The notes under the pieces: model-generated | The model's database searches: none | The model's input: only the letters and a program-made list of their open reading frames with translations | What the model was told of the DNA's origin: nothing | Shown: positions 9,483-18,191 of the stretch, in pieces | Layout of the letters: each line of letters opens with the position of its first letter | Numbering within the stretch: position 1 is the stretch's first letter | Translations under genes and position numbers: made by a program | DNA from: Pseudomonadota bacterium | GTDB lineage: Bacteria; Pseudomonadota; Gammaproteobacteria; Xanthomonadales; Rhodanobacteraceae | NCBI GenBank assembly: GCA_021827205.1 | Contig: JAKAWV010000016.1 | Span: 1-64,000, forward strand | Reading direction: 5' to 3' | Length of the DNA stretch: 64,000 nucleotides

Positions 9483-9562
9483 GCTGCGGTCCTCACGGAA
9501 TCATTACGGCGCCTAGCCTAGCGCGACTTGCACCCGCGCGTTCGCGGTCTGCGCGAATGCCG

Positions 9563-10033
9563 TCACGGGGTGCCGAATTCCTGCTCGAACAATGCGTAAG
9601 CCGTGCGTCGCATGCCTAGCGCGGCGTAGCTGCGTTGCGCGCGCGTGTTGTCCTGCTCCACGTAAAGGCGCAAGCCCACGGCGCCGGCACTTTGCGCGCG
9701 CGTTCGCGTGGCCATGTGCAAGGCGCGATAAACGCCGCCGCGGCGTGCCTCGGGCAACACATAAACGCTCTGGATCCACCAGAAATCGCCGCCGCGCCAG
9801 TCGCTCCATTCGTAGCTGACCATGAGCGTGCCGACGCGCGTGCCGGCGCGTTCAGCGATCAGGTAGAACCCGCGCGCCGGTTGCGCCAAAAGCGTCTGCA
9901 CGCCGCGCGCGAGGCGCGCCGCATCGAGCTGTTTGTGTTCGGTTTCCAGCGCCATCGCCGCAGCGCAGCCCACCAGAAAGACGTGATCGTCGGGCGTGGC
10001 ATCGCGGATGAGGAGTTGCGCGGCGTGCATCAT
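9563..10033 (-). CDS. GNAT-family N-acetyltransferase
   Basis: A 156-residue acyl-CoA-dependent acetyltransferase. Motif A is visible as IQSVYVLPEARRGGVYRAL (about 88-106; R-x-x-G-x-[GA]-like as RRGGVY), followed by motif B with LYVEQDNTRAQRSYAALGM. The substrate is not predictable. It begins 8 bp after ntrC and is probably cotranscribed with ntrBC. ATG at 10033 is followed at once by a second ATG at 10030. Confidence 0.88.
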   Translation of the reverse strand: MMHAAQLLIRDATPDDHVFLVGCAAAMALETEHKQLDAARLARGVQTLLAQPARGFYLIAERAGTRVGTLMVSYEWSDWRGGDFWWIQSVYVLPEARRGGVYRALHMATRTRAQSAGAVGLRLYVEQDNTRAQRSYAALGMRRTAYALFEQEFGTP

Positions 10034-10041
10034 GACTCTAG

Positions 10042-11436
10042 TCAGGTTTTGGTTTGACGGCGGCGCGAGGCGCCGAGTTTGCGCGTGAGCGTATTGCGGC
10101 CCAGGCCCAGCGCCGCGGCGGCGTTTTGGCGATGACCCTGATGCAGTTCCAAAGCCACCTCAAGCAAGGTGCGATCGAGCGTGGCGCGCGCTTGCGCGTG
10201 CAGGTGCGCCTCGCCGCCGGACGCCAGCGCGGCGCGTGCCCACGCGGCCAGCGCTGGCGTCCAATCGCCGCCTGTCAGCACCGGCGGCGCGCCGCCGGTA
10301 CCCAGATCCTGCGCCTGGATTTCACGGCCCGGCGCGATCACCGCGAGGCGTCGGCACAGATTTTCGAGCTGGCGCACGTTGCCGGAAAACTCCATCTGCG
10401 TCAGCGCGCGCAGCGCTGCGGCGGAAAAACGCTTGGCCGGCAGCTTGAGTTCGCGCGCCGCACCGGCCAGGAAATGTCGCGCCAGCAGCGCGACATCCTC
10501 GCGCCGCTGCGCCAGCGCCGGCAGATCGATGCGCACCACATCGAGCCGGTGCAGCAGATCGGCGCGAAAACTGCCGGCGGCGACCCTGGCCGCGAGATCC
10601 TGATGTGTCGCCGCCAGCACGCGCACGTCGCTGCGCAGCAGCTCGCGCCCGCCGACGCGGTAATATTCGCCGCCGGCAAGCACGCGCAGCAAGCGCGTCT
10701 GCAGCGCCAGCGGCATGTCGCCGATTTCGTCCAGAAACAGTGTGCCGCCAGCGGCCTGCTCGAAGCGCCCGGCATTGCGCCGCAGCGCGCCGGTGAAGGC
10801 GCCGGCCTCGTGGCCGAACAACTCGCTTTCCAGCAGCTCGGCCGGAATCGCGGCGGTGTTTAGCGCCACGAACGGACGCAGGCGGCGCGCGCTTTCCTCG
10901 TGCAGCGCGCGCGCCACCAGTTCCTTGCCGGTGCCGGTGGCGCCGGTGATCAGCACGGTCAGGTCGCTGGCGGCAATGCGCCCGATCAGACGAAACACCT
11001 CGCGCATGGCCGCGCTCTGGCCGAGCAGCGGATGCGCGGGTGGCGCGGCCTCGGGTGTGGCTTCGCCCGGCGCGGGGACCAGCGCGCGGCGGATGCTGGC
11101 GACAGCGACATCCAGATCGAAAGGCTTGGCGAGATAATCCACGGCGCCGGCACGATACGCCGCGGCGGTACTGGCGATGTCGGTGTAAGCGCTCATCACC
11201 AGCAGCGGCACGTTGACGCCGCGCGCGCCGAGGTCCTCGAGCAGCACGCTGCCGTCGCCGTCGGGCAGGCGCAAATCGGTCAGGATCAGGCTAGGCAACG
11301 TGCTCGCCAGCGCGGCGCGCGCGCTGCCCAGATCACCGAACGCGCGCACCGCGAAGCCGGCTTGTTCCAGTGCGCGCGTGAGCACGGTGCGCAGCGCGCG
11401 GTCGTCCTCGACGATCCAGATCAGTGTGGCGCTCAT
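10042..11436 (-). CDS. ntrC: NtrC-family sigma-54 response regulator
   Basis: A 464-residue enhancer-binding activator. The receiver has Asp54 in [13 protein letters not shown] and Lys in AKPFD. The AAA+ domain has Walker A GATGTGKE (165-172; most relatives have GESGTGKE), the sigma-54 contact loop GAFTGA (212-217), Walker [11 protein letters not shown] and the GNVRQLEN motif. The C-terminal Fis-type helix-turn-helix ends [11 protein letters not shown]. It overlaps ntrB by ATGA. No glnA is nearby, although ntrBC commonly sit beside it. A nitrogen-assimilation role is inferred from family. Confidence 0.93.
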   Translation of the reverse strand: MSATLIWIVEDDRALRTVLTRALEQAGFAVRAFGDLGSARAALASTLPSLILTDLRLPDGDGSVLLEDLGARGVNVPLLVMSAYTDIASTAAAYRAGAVDYLAKPFDLDVAVASIRRALVPAPGEATPEAAPPAHPLLGQSAAMREVFRLIGRIAASDLTVLITGATGTGKELVARALHEESARRLRPFVALNTAAIPAELLESELFGHEAGAFTGALRRNAGRFEQAAGGTLFLDEIGDMPLALQTRLLRVLAGGEYYRVGGRELLRSDVRVLAATHQDLAARVAAGSFRADLLHRLDVVRIDLPALAQRREDVALLARHFLAGAARELKLPAKRFSAAALRALTQMEFSGNVRQLENLCRRLAVIAPGREIQAQDLGTGGAPPVLTGGDWTPALAAWARAALASGGEAHLHAQARATLDRTLLEVALELHQGHRQNAAAALGLGRNTLTRKLGASRRRQTKT

Positions 11437-12425
11437 GGCATGGCCTCGGCTTGCGGCAGACGCAGCACGAACAAGCTGCCGGGGTCGGCGGGCGCGTAGT
11501 CAAGCTCGCCACCGTGCTCGCGCGCGATGGCGCGCGCCAGCGCCAGACCCAGCCCGGTGCCGTCGCTGCGCCCGGACACCCACGGTTCGAACAGGCGCGC
11601 GCGCAGTTCGGGCATCACGCCATGGCCGTCGTCTTGCACTTCGATGCGCAGCACACGGTGCGCGCCAGGCAGGCGCGTGCCGATCTCGGCGCGGGTGCGC
11701 AGAGTCAGGGTGCGCGCGCCGGCTTCGTGCGCGTTGCGCGCCAGATTCAACAACAATTGCAGGATCCGCTCCGCGTCGCCCTGCGCCGGCGGCAGGCTGG
11801 GGTCGTAATCGCGCAGCACGCGCGGTGCATCGGGCTGCGCGGCCAGCAATGCTGCGACGCGCTGCAACGGTTCGTGCACGTCAAAAGCGCTCAGGCTCGC
11901 GGCGCTGGGCGGGCGCAGCAGGCGCGCGGCGAGCGCCGCGAGACGGTCGGCTTCCTCGCGAATCAGGCTGGCCAGCTCGCGCTGCGCCGGCGCCAGTGCG
12001 TCGCGTTCCAGCAATTGCGCGGCGCCGCGCATGCCGGCCAGCGGATTCAGCAACTCGTGCGCGAGGGTGCGCAGGCCGGGGCCGTAATCCGCGCCGTTGG
12101 TGGCTGCGGCGGGCAGCAGCTCCAGCAGCAGCGTGCCGTCCGAAAGCGGCTGCAGCAGCACCTCGGCGGGCGCCTGCAGCGCCGGCGCGCTGCCCAGTGT
12201 CATCTCGCGCAGATGCAGGCGACGCTGCTCGCGCAGACAGCGCTGCGCCGCATCGACCAGCGCCGGCACCAACTCGGTCAGCGCTGCGCCGTGACAGCGC
12301 GCCGCGCTGCGACCAAGGCGCTCGCCCAGCGCAGGGTTGGCCCAACGCACACGCAATTCGGCATCGAGCACGGCCAGTCCCGTGGTCATGTGTTCGCACA
12401 AGGTTTGCGCGTCGGCAGAAAACAT
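11433..12425 (-). CDS. ntrB: NtrB-type nitrogen regulation histidine kinase
   Basis: A 330-residue soluble kinase without membrane segments. The N-terminal PAS-like domain starts HMTTGLAVLDAELRVRWAN. The H-box LAHELLNPLAGMRGAAQLL (His123) has the NtrB-specific GxRGAAQLL ending. The ATPase domain has NLARNAHEAG, DDGHGVMPE and GTGLGLALAR. It would phosphorylate the overlapping NtrC product under PII control. The 12426-12698 stretch upstream, shared with a divergent glycosyltransferase, shows no clear operator. Confidence 0.93.
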   Translation of the reverse strand: MFSADAQTLCEHMTTGLAVLDAELRVRWANPALGERLGRSAARCHGAALTELVPALVDAAQRCLREQRRLHLREMTLGSAPALQAPAEVLLQPLSDGTLLLELLPAAATNGADYGPGLRTLAHELLNPLAGMRGAAQLLERDALAPAQRELASLIREEADRLAALAARLLRPPSAASLSAFDVHEPLQRVAALLAAQPDAPRVLRDYDPSLPPAQGDAERILQLLLNLARNAHEAGARTLTLRTRAEIGTRLPGAHRVLRIEVQDDGHGVMPELRARLFEPWVSGRSDGTGLGLALARAIAREHGGELDYAPADPGSLFVLRLPQAEAMP

Positions 12426-12698
12426 TGCACCAGTTTAGAGCAATTCGCGAGGACCGCTCCGGCACCGGGATGTACCGCCGCGACAAGCGTGTACGCGTTT
12501 GTGGCGAGAAAAGTGGCGCGGTCTGTCGTGGTCGTTGGCCTGAAAACCGCGGCTAGATGCCCGGTTTGGGATATGGGATATGAATGATTAGTCCAGCCGT
12601 AAGCTGCCCTGGTGCGCACTTCGTGCTGACATGGGCCTGTCACCTGCGCGCCCTGCGGCACTTGGACAATAATGCGGCAAACGTCGCCACGGTCCGTC

Positions 12699-13826
12699 AT
12701 GCATATCGTCGATACCACGCTGTTTTATGCGCCGCACAGCGGCGGGGTGAAGCGCTACCTGCACGAAAAGCGACGCTGCCTGACGCGGATGGATGGCCTC
12801 ACGCATACCTTGCTGGTGCCGGGCACCAGCGATGCGCTGATCGCGGGCGGCATCGCCACGCTGGCCTGCCCGCGTCTGCCGGGGCGCGCCGGTTATCGTT
12901 GGCCGTTGCGGCGCACGGCATGGCGGAACGCGCTGCTGGCGCTGGCCCCGGATGTGATCGAGGCGGGTGATCCGTATCTGCCTGCCGTGGCCAGCGCCGA
13001 GGCTGCCGCGCAACTGGGCGTTCCCGCAGTGGCGTTCGCGCATTCGGACCTGCCGCGCCTGCTGGGGCATTATCTGGGCACCCCCGGCGTGCGCGGCGCC
13101 GAGGCATGGCTGCGGCGCCTGTATTCACGCTACGACGCGGTGCTGGCGCCGAGCCAGGTGATCGCCGCGCGTCTGGCTGCGGCCGGCATCGCGCGCGTGG
13201 GTGTGCAGCCGCTGGGCGTGGATGCCGAGGCGTTCCGACCCGCATGCGCCAGTGCTGATCTGCGCGTCGAACTGGGTCTTCCGGCGCGCACGCGCCTGCT
13301 GGTATTCGCCGGGCGTCTGGCGGCGGAAAAAAACATCCCGATGCTGCGCGCGGCCGTGCGCCGACTGGGCGCGCCGTATCACCTGCTGCTGGTCGGCGGC
13401 GTCGCCGCGCGGCGCCTGGATGGACACACCACCATGCTGCCCTATGAGGCTGATACCGCGCGCCTGGCACGCCTGTTCGCCAGTTGTGACGCTCTGCTGC
13501 ACGCGGGCACACAGGAGACTTTCGGCATGGTCGTGCTGGAGGCTTTCGCCTGCGCGCGCCCGGTGGTGGCGGTGCCCGCCGGCGCGTTGCCCGAGCTGGT
13601 CGATGCCAGTGTCGGCGTGCTGGCGCGGGCAGCCACGGCCGAGGCGCTGGCCGAGGCGATCGCGGCCCTGTATGCGTGCGATCGCATCGCGTTGGGCGCC
13701 GCCGCGCGCGCGCGCGTCGAACGCGATTACGCCTGGCCGCGTGTGATCGCGCAGCAACTGGTGTTCTACCGCGCGCTGCGCCAGCAGTCGCGTATTGCCG
13801 CTGTGGCGGCGGGGTTGGCGCTGTGA
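12699..13826 (+). CDS. GT4-family glycosyltransferase
   Basis: A 375-residue GT-B-fold transferase. The N-terminal half begins MHIVDTTLFYAPHSGGVKRY, typical of acceptor domains. The C-terminal half has the nucleotide-sugar site with LLVFAGRLAAEKNIPMLRAA, and the E-x7-E pattern in ETFGMVVLEAFACARPVVA (from about 273). ATG at 12699 is preferred to an in-frame ATG nine codons upstream. It is the first gene of a coupled trio with a deacetylase and a flippase-like membrane protein, so a glycolipid or mannose-type glycoconjugate is likely, acceptor unknown. Confidence 0.9.
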   Translation: MHIVDTTLFYAPHSGGVKRYLHEKRRCLTRMDGLTHTLLVPGTSDALIAGGIATLACPRLPGRAGYRWPLRRTAWRNALLALAPDVIEAGDPYLPAVASAEAAAQLGVPAVAFAHSDLPRLLGHYLGTPGVRGAEAWLRRLYSRYDAVLAPSQVIAARLAAAGIARVGVQPLGVDAEAFRPACASADLRVELGLPARTRLLVFAGRLAAEKNIPMLRAAVRRLGAPYHLLLVGGVAARRLDGHTTMLPYEADTARLARLFASCDALLHAGTQETFGMVVLEAFACARPVVAVPAGALPELVDASVGVLARAATAEALAEAIAALYACDRIALGAAARARVERDYAWPRVIAQQLVFYRALRQQSRIAAVAAGLAL

Positions 13827-14590
13827 GCAGTGTGCTGTGCATCGCCCTGCACGATGTGGCGCCGGCGACATGGGATGCCTGCCGTGGCTGGCTGGATGAA
13901 CTCGACGCGTTGGGCGCCGGCGTGCTGACCTTGCTGTTGGTGCCCGATTTCCACGCGCGCGGCGGCTTTGACACCGCGCCTGCCGTGGCGCGCGCATTGC
14001 AGCAGCGCGCAGCGCGGGGCGATGAGCTGGCCCAGCACGGCTTGATCCATCTGGATCGGGCGCCGCCACCGCGCACGCCGACGGCGTGGCTGCGACGGCG
14101 CGTGCTGACCGCGGGCGAGGGCGAGTTCGCCGCGCTCGATGAAGCGGCCGCCGCACTGCGGCTGGCGCGCGGCCGCGACATGCTCGGCATGGCGGGTCTG
14201 CGCGTCGCGGGCTTCGTGCCGCCGGCATGGCTGGCCAGCGCCGGCACGCACTGCGCGCTGCGCGCGGCGGGTTATGACTGGACTTCGGATCATCGTGCGC
14301 TGTACGACCTCGGTCGCAACGCGCGTGTTGCGGCGCCGGTGCTGACCGCCTCGCCGCGCAGCGCTTGGCGACGCGGCACCAGTCGCCTCTGGCTTGCGGC
14401 CATGCTGCGCGCCACGCGCGGGGTGCCGGTGTTGCGCGTGGGTCTGCATCCGGCCGACGTCGCACATCCGGCGCTGATGCACACGTGGCGCGCCGTGCTG
14501 CGCACGCTGCTGGCCGAACGCGAGTGCAGCACCAAGTCGGCGGTGCTGCGGATGCAGCCCACGGTCCTGCACGAGGCGCGCGTCGCATGA
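13823..14590 (+). CDS. Polysaccharide deacetylase-like protein (DUF2334 type)
   Basis: A 255-residue protein of the NodB-fold carbohydrate-deacetylase superfamily. The first metal-binding motif is HDVAP (H10-D11); a second is HGLIHL, and a late GLHPADV gives the third conserved His region. The GTG at 13823 overlaps the upstream stop as GTGA. The frame is open further upstream but lies inside the glycosyltransferase. Gene order suggests it removes an acyl group from the sugar added by the neighbour. The substrate is not known. Confidence 0.85.
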   Translation: MSSVLCIALHDVAPATWDACRGWLDELDALGAGVLTLLLVPDFHARGGFDTAPAVARALQQRAARGDELAQHGLIHLDRAPPPRTPTAWLRRRVLTAGEGEFAALDEAAAALRLARGRDMLGMAGLRVAGFVPPAWLASAGTHCALRAAGYDWTSDHRALYDLGRNARVAAPVLTASPRSAWRRGTSRLWLAAMLRATRGVPVLRVGLHPADVAHPALMHTWRAVLRTLLAERECSTKSAVLRMQPTVLHEARVA

Positions 14591-15558
14591 TGCGCCGTCT
14601 TGGCAGCTTCGGGCTGGGCGCGCTGGCGCTGGTGCTGGCCGTGGCTTTGCCGTTGGCTTGGGGCGGCATGGTGGCGCTGCGCACCAGCCTGGATTTTTCG
14701 CATGCCGCGTGGGGTGGCGTGGTGCTGTTGGTCGCATTGGCGGCCGTGGCGCGCGCCACGCGTCAGCAACTGCTGCTGCGACGCCTGGGCGCGGCGCCGG
14801 GCGCGGGCGTGAATCTCGCCGTTTCGCTGGCCACCGAAACCGCGTATGCGCTGACGCCGGGCGGTGCCGGTGGGCCACCAGCCTCGGTGTGGCTGCTGCG
14901 CCGCGCCGGCGTGCCGTTGCCGGCCGCGCTCGCGGTGAGCGCGGCCGATCCGTTGCTGGATGCCTTGTTCTTCGCCATCGCGTTGCCGCTGGCGGCGTTG
15001 ACGCTCACCATCGAGACCACCGTGCCGGCACTGCGCGATGGCGCATGGTTGGCCAGCGGCCTGCTGTTGCTGGCGCTGGGGCTGATCTGGCTATTGCGCC
15101 GGCGCCTGTTGCGCTGGCTGTGCGTGCTGAGTCGGCGCCGGCCGCGTTGGCGGCGCGCATGGCGCGGTTTGCGCGGCAGCCTGCGCGAGCTGGCGCGCGG
15201 CGGCGTGCGCCTGTGGCTGCCGCAGTTGCTGTTGGCCACCGTGCAGTGGTGCGCGCGCTACGGCGTGCTGGCGGTGATTCTTGCCAGCCTCGGGCATCCG
15301 CTGCCGTTCGCGCTGCTGCTGCTGCTGCAGGGCGTGGCACTGCACGCCGCGCAGTGGACCGGAGCGCCGGCAGGCGCGGGTGGCGCGGAACTGGCGCTGG
15401 GTTTGGCGCTGAGCACTTTGATGCCGGCGACCAGCGCGGCCAGCGCGGTATTGCTGTGGCGCATCGGCACGCTGCTGTTGCCATCCCTGGCGGGCGCGCT
15501 GGCGTTCATGGCGCTGGGCGCGCGGCGCGCCCAGCCGGTATCCTCGCAGGCGGCTTGA
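14587..15558 (+). CDS. Lysylphosphatidylglycerol synthase-TM/HpnL-like flippase family protein
   Basis: A 323-residue polytopic membrane protein with about eight hydrophobic segments. The UPF0104/LPG-synthase TM fold is suggested by TPGGAGGPPASVWLLRRAGVP in the middle and WTGAPAGAGGAELALGLAL near the end, the family's two Gly-rich motifs. Members include HpnL of hopanoid clusters and MprF flippase domains. Its ATG overlaps the deacetylase stop as ATGA and is itself doubled (ATGATG). It could move the glycolipid made by the two genes before it across the inner membrane; this is inference from order. Confidence 0.82.
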   Translation: MMRRLGSFGLGALALVLAVALPLAWGGMVALRTSLDFSHAAWGGVVLLVALAAVARATRQQLLLRRLGAAPGAGVNLAVSLATETAYALTPGGAGGPPASVWLLRRAGVPLPAALAVSAADPLLDALFFAIALPLAALTLTIETTVPALRDGAWLASGLLLLALGLIWLLRRRLLRWLCVLSRRRPRWRRAWRGLRGSLRELARGGVRLWLPQLLLATVQWCARYGVLAVILASLGHPLPFALLLLLQGVALHAAQWTGAPAGAGGAELALGLALSTLMPATSAASAVLLWRIGTLLLPSLAGALAFMALGARRAQPVSSQAA

Positions 15559-15626
15559 TTCAGTCCGCGACGGCGCGTTGCGGCGTGCGGAAACACAAGG
15601 GTCGTGCGGCGACCCCGACGTATCGA

Positions 15627-16373
15627 TCAAAGCTTGTAGCCGCGGTGGATGGCGACGATGCCGGCGCTGAGGTTGTGCACGCTGACCGATTGCAAACCGG
15701 CCTGCTCCATCATCGCTTTCAGCGTGGCCTGATCGGGATGCTTGCGGATCGACTCGGCGAGGTACTGGTAGCTTTCAGCATCGTGCGCGAACAGGCGCCC
15801 GAGGCGCGGCAGCACCTTGAACGAATGCAGGTCGTACAGCGGCCGCAGCCAATCCTGCGTCACCCGCGAGAACTCCAGTACCAGCGCGCGTCCGCCGGGC
15901 TTGAGCACGCGCTGCATCTCGCGCAGCGCGGCGTCCTTGTCGGTGACGTTGCGCAGACCGAAAGCGATGGTGACCGCATCGAAACTGGCGTCGGCGAAAG
16001 GCAGTGCCTCGGCATTGACGCGGCCGAAGGCCAGGCCTTGCACCAGGCCGCGATCAAGTAGGCGATCGCGACCGACGCGCAGCATGGCGTCGTTGATGTC
16101 GCCGATCACGATCTGTCCCGCGGCGCCGACCACCGGCAGCAGCAGCGCGGCGATGTCACCGGTGCCACCCGCCAGATCCAGCACGCGATCGCCCGCGCGC
16201 ACGCCACTGGTGGCGACGAAAAAGCGCTTCCACAGGCGATGAATGCCGAACGACATGAGGTCGTTCATCAGGTCGTAGTTGCGTGCGACCGAGGTGAATA
16301 CCTGGCCGACCAGACGTTGTTTCTCGGCCACCGGCACGTCGCGATAGCCGAAGTGGGTCATGGGTTCGCTCAT
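15627..16373 (-). CDS. ubiE: Demethylmenaquinone/ubiquinone C-methyltransferase
   Basis: A 248-residue class I SAM methyltransferase of ubiquinone and menaquinone synthesis. UbiE hallmarks are [19 protein letters not shown], the SAM site [12 protein letters not shown] (64-75), [13 protein letters not shown], the signature [15 protein letters not shown], and a C-terminal [14 protein letters not shown]. Length equals E. coli UbiE (251). The ATG at 16373 fits the conserved N-terminus; the frame open upstream is not conserved-looking. Convergent with the flippase-like gene. Confidence 0.97.
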   Translation of the reverse strand: MSEPMTHFGYRDVPVAEKQRLVGQVFTSVARNYDLMNDLMSFGIHRLWKRFFVATSGVRAGDRVLDLAGGTGDIAALLLPVVGAAGQIVIGDINDAMLRVGRDRLLDRGLVQGLAFGRVNAEALPFADASFDAVTIAFGLRNVTDKDAALREMQRVLKPGGRALVLEFSRVTQDWLRPLYDLHSFKVLPRLGRLFAHDAESYQYLAESIRKHPDQATLKAMMEQAGLQSVSVHNLSAGIVAIHRGYKL

Positions 16374-16410
16374 GCGCGCATGGTAGCCGAGGCGACGCGC
16401 GGCGCGTTGA

Positions 16411-17376
16411 TCAGCGCGGCGCAGGCCGCTGCGCGACCGTGATCTTGGGCAATGGCAGACGCCACTGCGGTTGCGCGGCCTGCGGCGTATGCAGTACCAG
16501 CACGTTGCCATCGAGCCGCGGCCTGTCCAGCAGCAGTGTCAGCGATGTCGCATATACGTCGGGCCACGGCGGTGTCCTGTCCGGCGCATGCGCGCGCAAC
16601 CACAGCCACTGACGCAGCGTGGCTTGCTGCGCGAGGAAGGTTTCGCGGCGCTGGATGTTGGCGCGCAGCGGCGCACGCTGCACCAGCGCGTGCAGATTCG
16701 CGCAACCGACAATATTGCCGATGCACTGCGGGCCGCGCGCCGCCGATGCGGGCAAGCGTGGCGCCGCGAAGTGGCCGGCGCGCAGGCGCTGCGGCAGGTC
16801 CGGCGCGCAGGCCCAGGCGTAGGCGCGTTCAATGCCGCGTGCGGTGCTGCGTGCATCGATCAGCATCGCCGAGACCAGCACGACGCCCGGATGGTCCCGG
16901 CGGCGCAACGTGTCGGCCTTGTACTGGATGTCGAACATCGCCTGGCTTTGCCACGCCACTTCGCGGCTGGCCACCGGACACAGCGCCAGTCCGGCATCGC
17001 TGAGCGGCGCCATGGCCGCCGCGCAGGGCGCGGGCAGCGGCGTATTTGCAGACAACCGCGCAGCCATCTGCGTCATCAGTTGCAGGGCTTGCGCGCTGAA
17101 ACTCAGGCCGGCGGCATCGACCACCGCATCGTTGCTGCCGCGGCGCAGCGCGCGCCAGCGCCGCGCCACGCTGCAGGCCTGCGCCAGCGCGGCGGCGTGA
17201 TGGCCTTCCACGAAACTGAGCGTGGCGCGCGTGAGCAGGGCGCGCTGCAGCGGCCCGGCCATGCCGAAGCCGGTCGCCATCAGTGTCGCCAGTGGCGCCG
17301 TGGCCGACTTGGGCGGTGGCGGCGCCCGGTACGTGGCATCTGCGGGCAACGCATCCACGACGGCCAGCGGTGTCAC
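16411..17376 (-). CDS. Hypothetical protein, not recognised
   Basis: A 321-residue open frame with strong high-GC third-position bias and no stop, so it is likely real. The only upstream in-frame start is a GTG at 17376 with no clear ribosome site. The product is mostly helical, has several cysteines (two in [10 protein letters not shown]) and no clear signal peptide or membrane segment. A short repeat-like [13 protein letters not shown] helix is visible. It lies 37 bp upstream of ubiE on the same strand and divergent from the sulfur island. I do not recognise a family. Confidence 0.6.
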   Translation of the reverse strand: MTPLAVVDALPADATYRAPPPPKSATAPLATLMATGFGMAGPLQRALLTRATLSFVEGHHAAALAQACSVARRWRALRRGSNDAVVDAAGLSFSAQALQLMTQMAARLSANTPLPAPCAAAMAPLSDAGLALCPVASREVAWQSQAMFDIQYKADTLRRRDHPGVVLVSAMLIDARSTARGIERAYAWACAPDLPQRLRAGHFAAPRLPASAARGPQCIGNIVGCANLHALVQRAPLRANIQRRETFLAQQATLRQWLWLRAHAPDRTPPWPDVYATSLTLLLDRPRLDGNVLVLHTPQAAQPQWRLPLPKITVAQRPAPR

Positions 17377-17543
17377 CAGTGCGTGCAGAGAAGTCTATTT
17401 GTGCATTGCAACACATGCCGCCAAATCATAAACGCAGCTTATATTCGACATCCCGAAATTCGACTGGTGCTGGCTGCAATCACGGCGTAAGGTTTGCAGG
17501 CTAATCCGTTCCAACCCAACCCTGTGCCATCACGGAGGCTGTT

Positions 17544-18098
17544 ATGAAAATGCATTCCCGTCTGATCGCCCTGGTCGCGGCCATGGCGCTGTCCGCTTCG
17601 GCTTTTGCCGCCCAGCCGGCCGGTTTCTGGGTCAAGCCCGCGATTGCGGCTTACGGCCCGGTGCATATCTGGCCCGAGGCCATCGACCGCCCCAGCCCCG
17701 CCGCGACCTACAAGGCGCTGTTCGACGTGACCCAGGGCAAGCCGGCCGCTGACAAGGTCAATCCGGGCCTCGATCATATCGCGCGCGCGGTCAACACCTT
17801 TGTGGCAGCGGGCGTGCCGCTGAACCACCTCAAGTTCGACGTGATCATCCACGGTGGTGCCACCCCGATCGCGCTGGGCGAGAAGGCCTACATGGCCAAG
17901 TTCGGCCATGCCAATCCCAATCTCGCGGTGATCGCGGATCTGAGGAAGGTCGGCGTCAACGTGATGGTGTGCGGCAACGCGCTGGGCGACATGGGATTCA
18001 CCCCGGCCGAGGTCAACCCGGACATCAAGGTGGCGCTGTCGGCACTGTCCACGCTGATCATCCAGCAGAATCAGGGCTACGCGCTGATGCGCATGTAA
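17544..18098 (+). CDS. Periplasmic DsrE-like sulfur-carrier family protein
   Basis: A 184-residue exported protein. Signal peptide 1-22 (ALSASAFA). The mature part has the DsrE/F alpha-beta fold: HLKFDVIIHGGATPIAL, then the conserved cysteine loop VMVCGNALGDMGF (Cys143), the position that carries persulfide in DsrE/TusD proteins. DsrE proteins are usually cytoplasmic; a secreted form next to tsdA and doxDA suggests handling of periplasmic sulfane sulfur. An AGGAG-type site (cacggaggctgtt) precedes the ATG. A hairpin separates it from the next gene. Confidence 0.82.
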   Translation: MKMHSRLIALVAAMALSASAFAAQPAGFWVKPAIAAYGPVHIWPEAIDRPSPAATYKALFDVTQGKPAADKVNPGLDHIARAVNTFVAAGVPLNHLKFDVIIHGGATPIALGEKAYMAKFGHANPNLAVIADLRKVGVNVMVCGNALGDMGFTPAEVNPDIKVALSALSTLIIQQNQGYALMRM

Positions 18099-18108
18099 GC
18101 ACGACCCG

Positions 18109-18138
18109 CGCGACCGCGCCTCGGGTGCGGTCGCGTTT
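18109..18138 (+). terminator. Candidate intrinsic terminator after the DsrE-like gene
   Basis: A perfect 9-bp GC-rich stem (18109-18117 with 18127-18135) closes a 9-nt loop and is followed by TTTGT. It lies 11 bp after the stop codon, so it may end or attenuate transcription and raise the DsrE-like product over the rest of the island. Confidence 0.5.
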
Positions 18139-18191
18139 GTGGCATGCGCGCAACGCGCCAAGTCGTTCGATCGCCTGACGAGGAATCCTGC

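Noticed and set aside
12386-12718. Minus-strand 110-codon frame upstream of ntrB
   Set aside because: It overlaps ntrB in another frame and has no domain, signal or ribosome site.
15599-15615. Six-bp hairpin between the flippase-like gene and ubiE
   Set aside because: It is short and lacks a T tract on either strand, too weak to call a bidirectional terminator.
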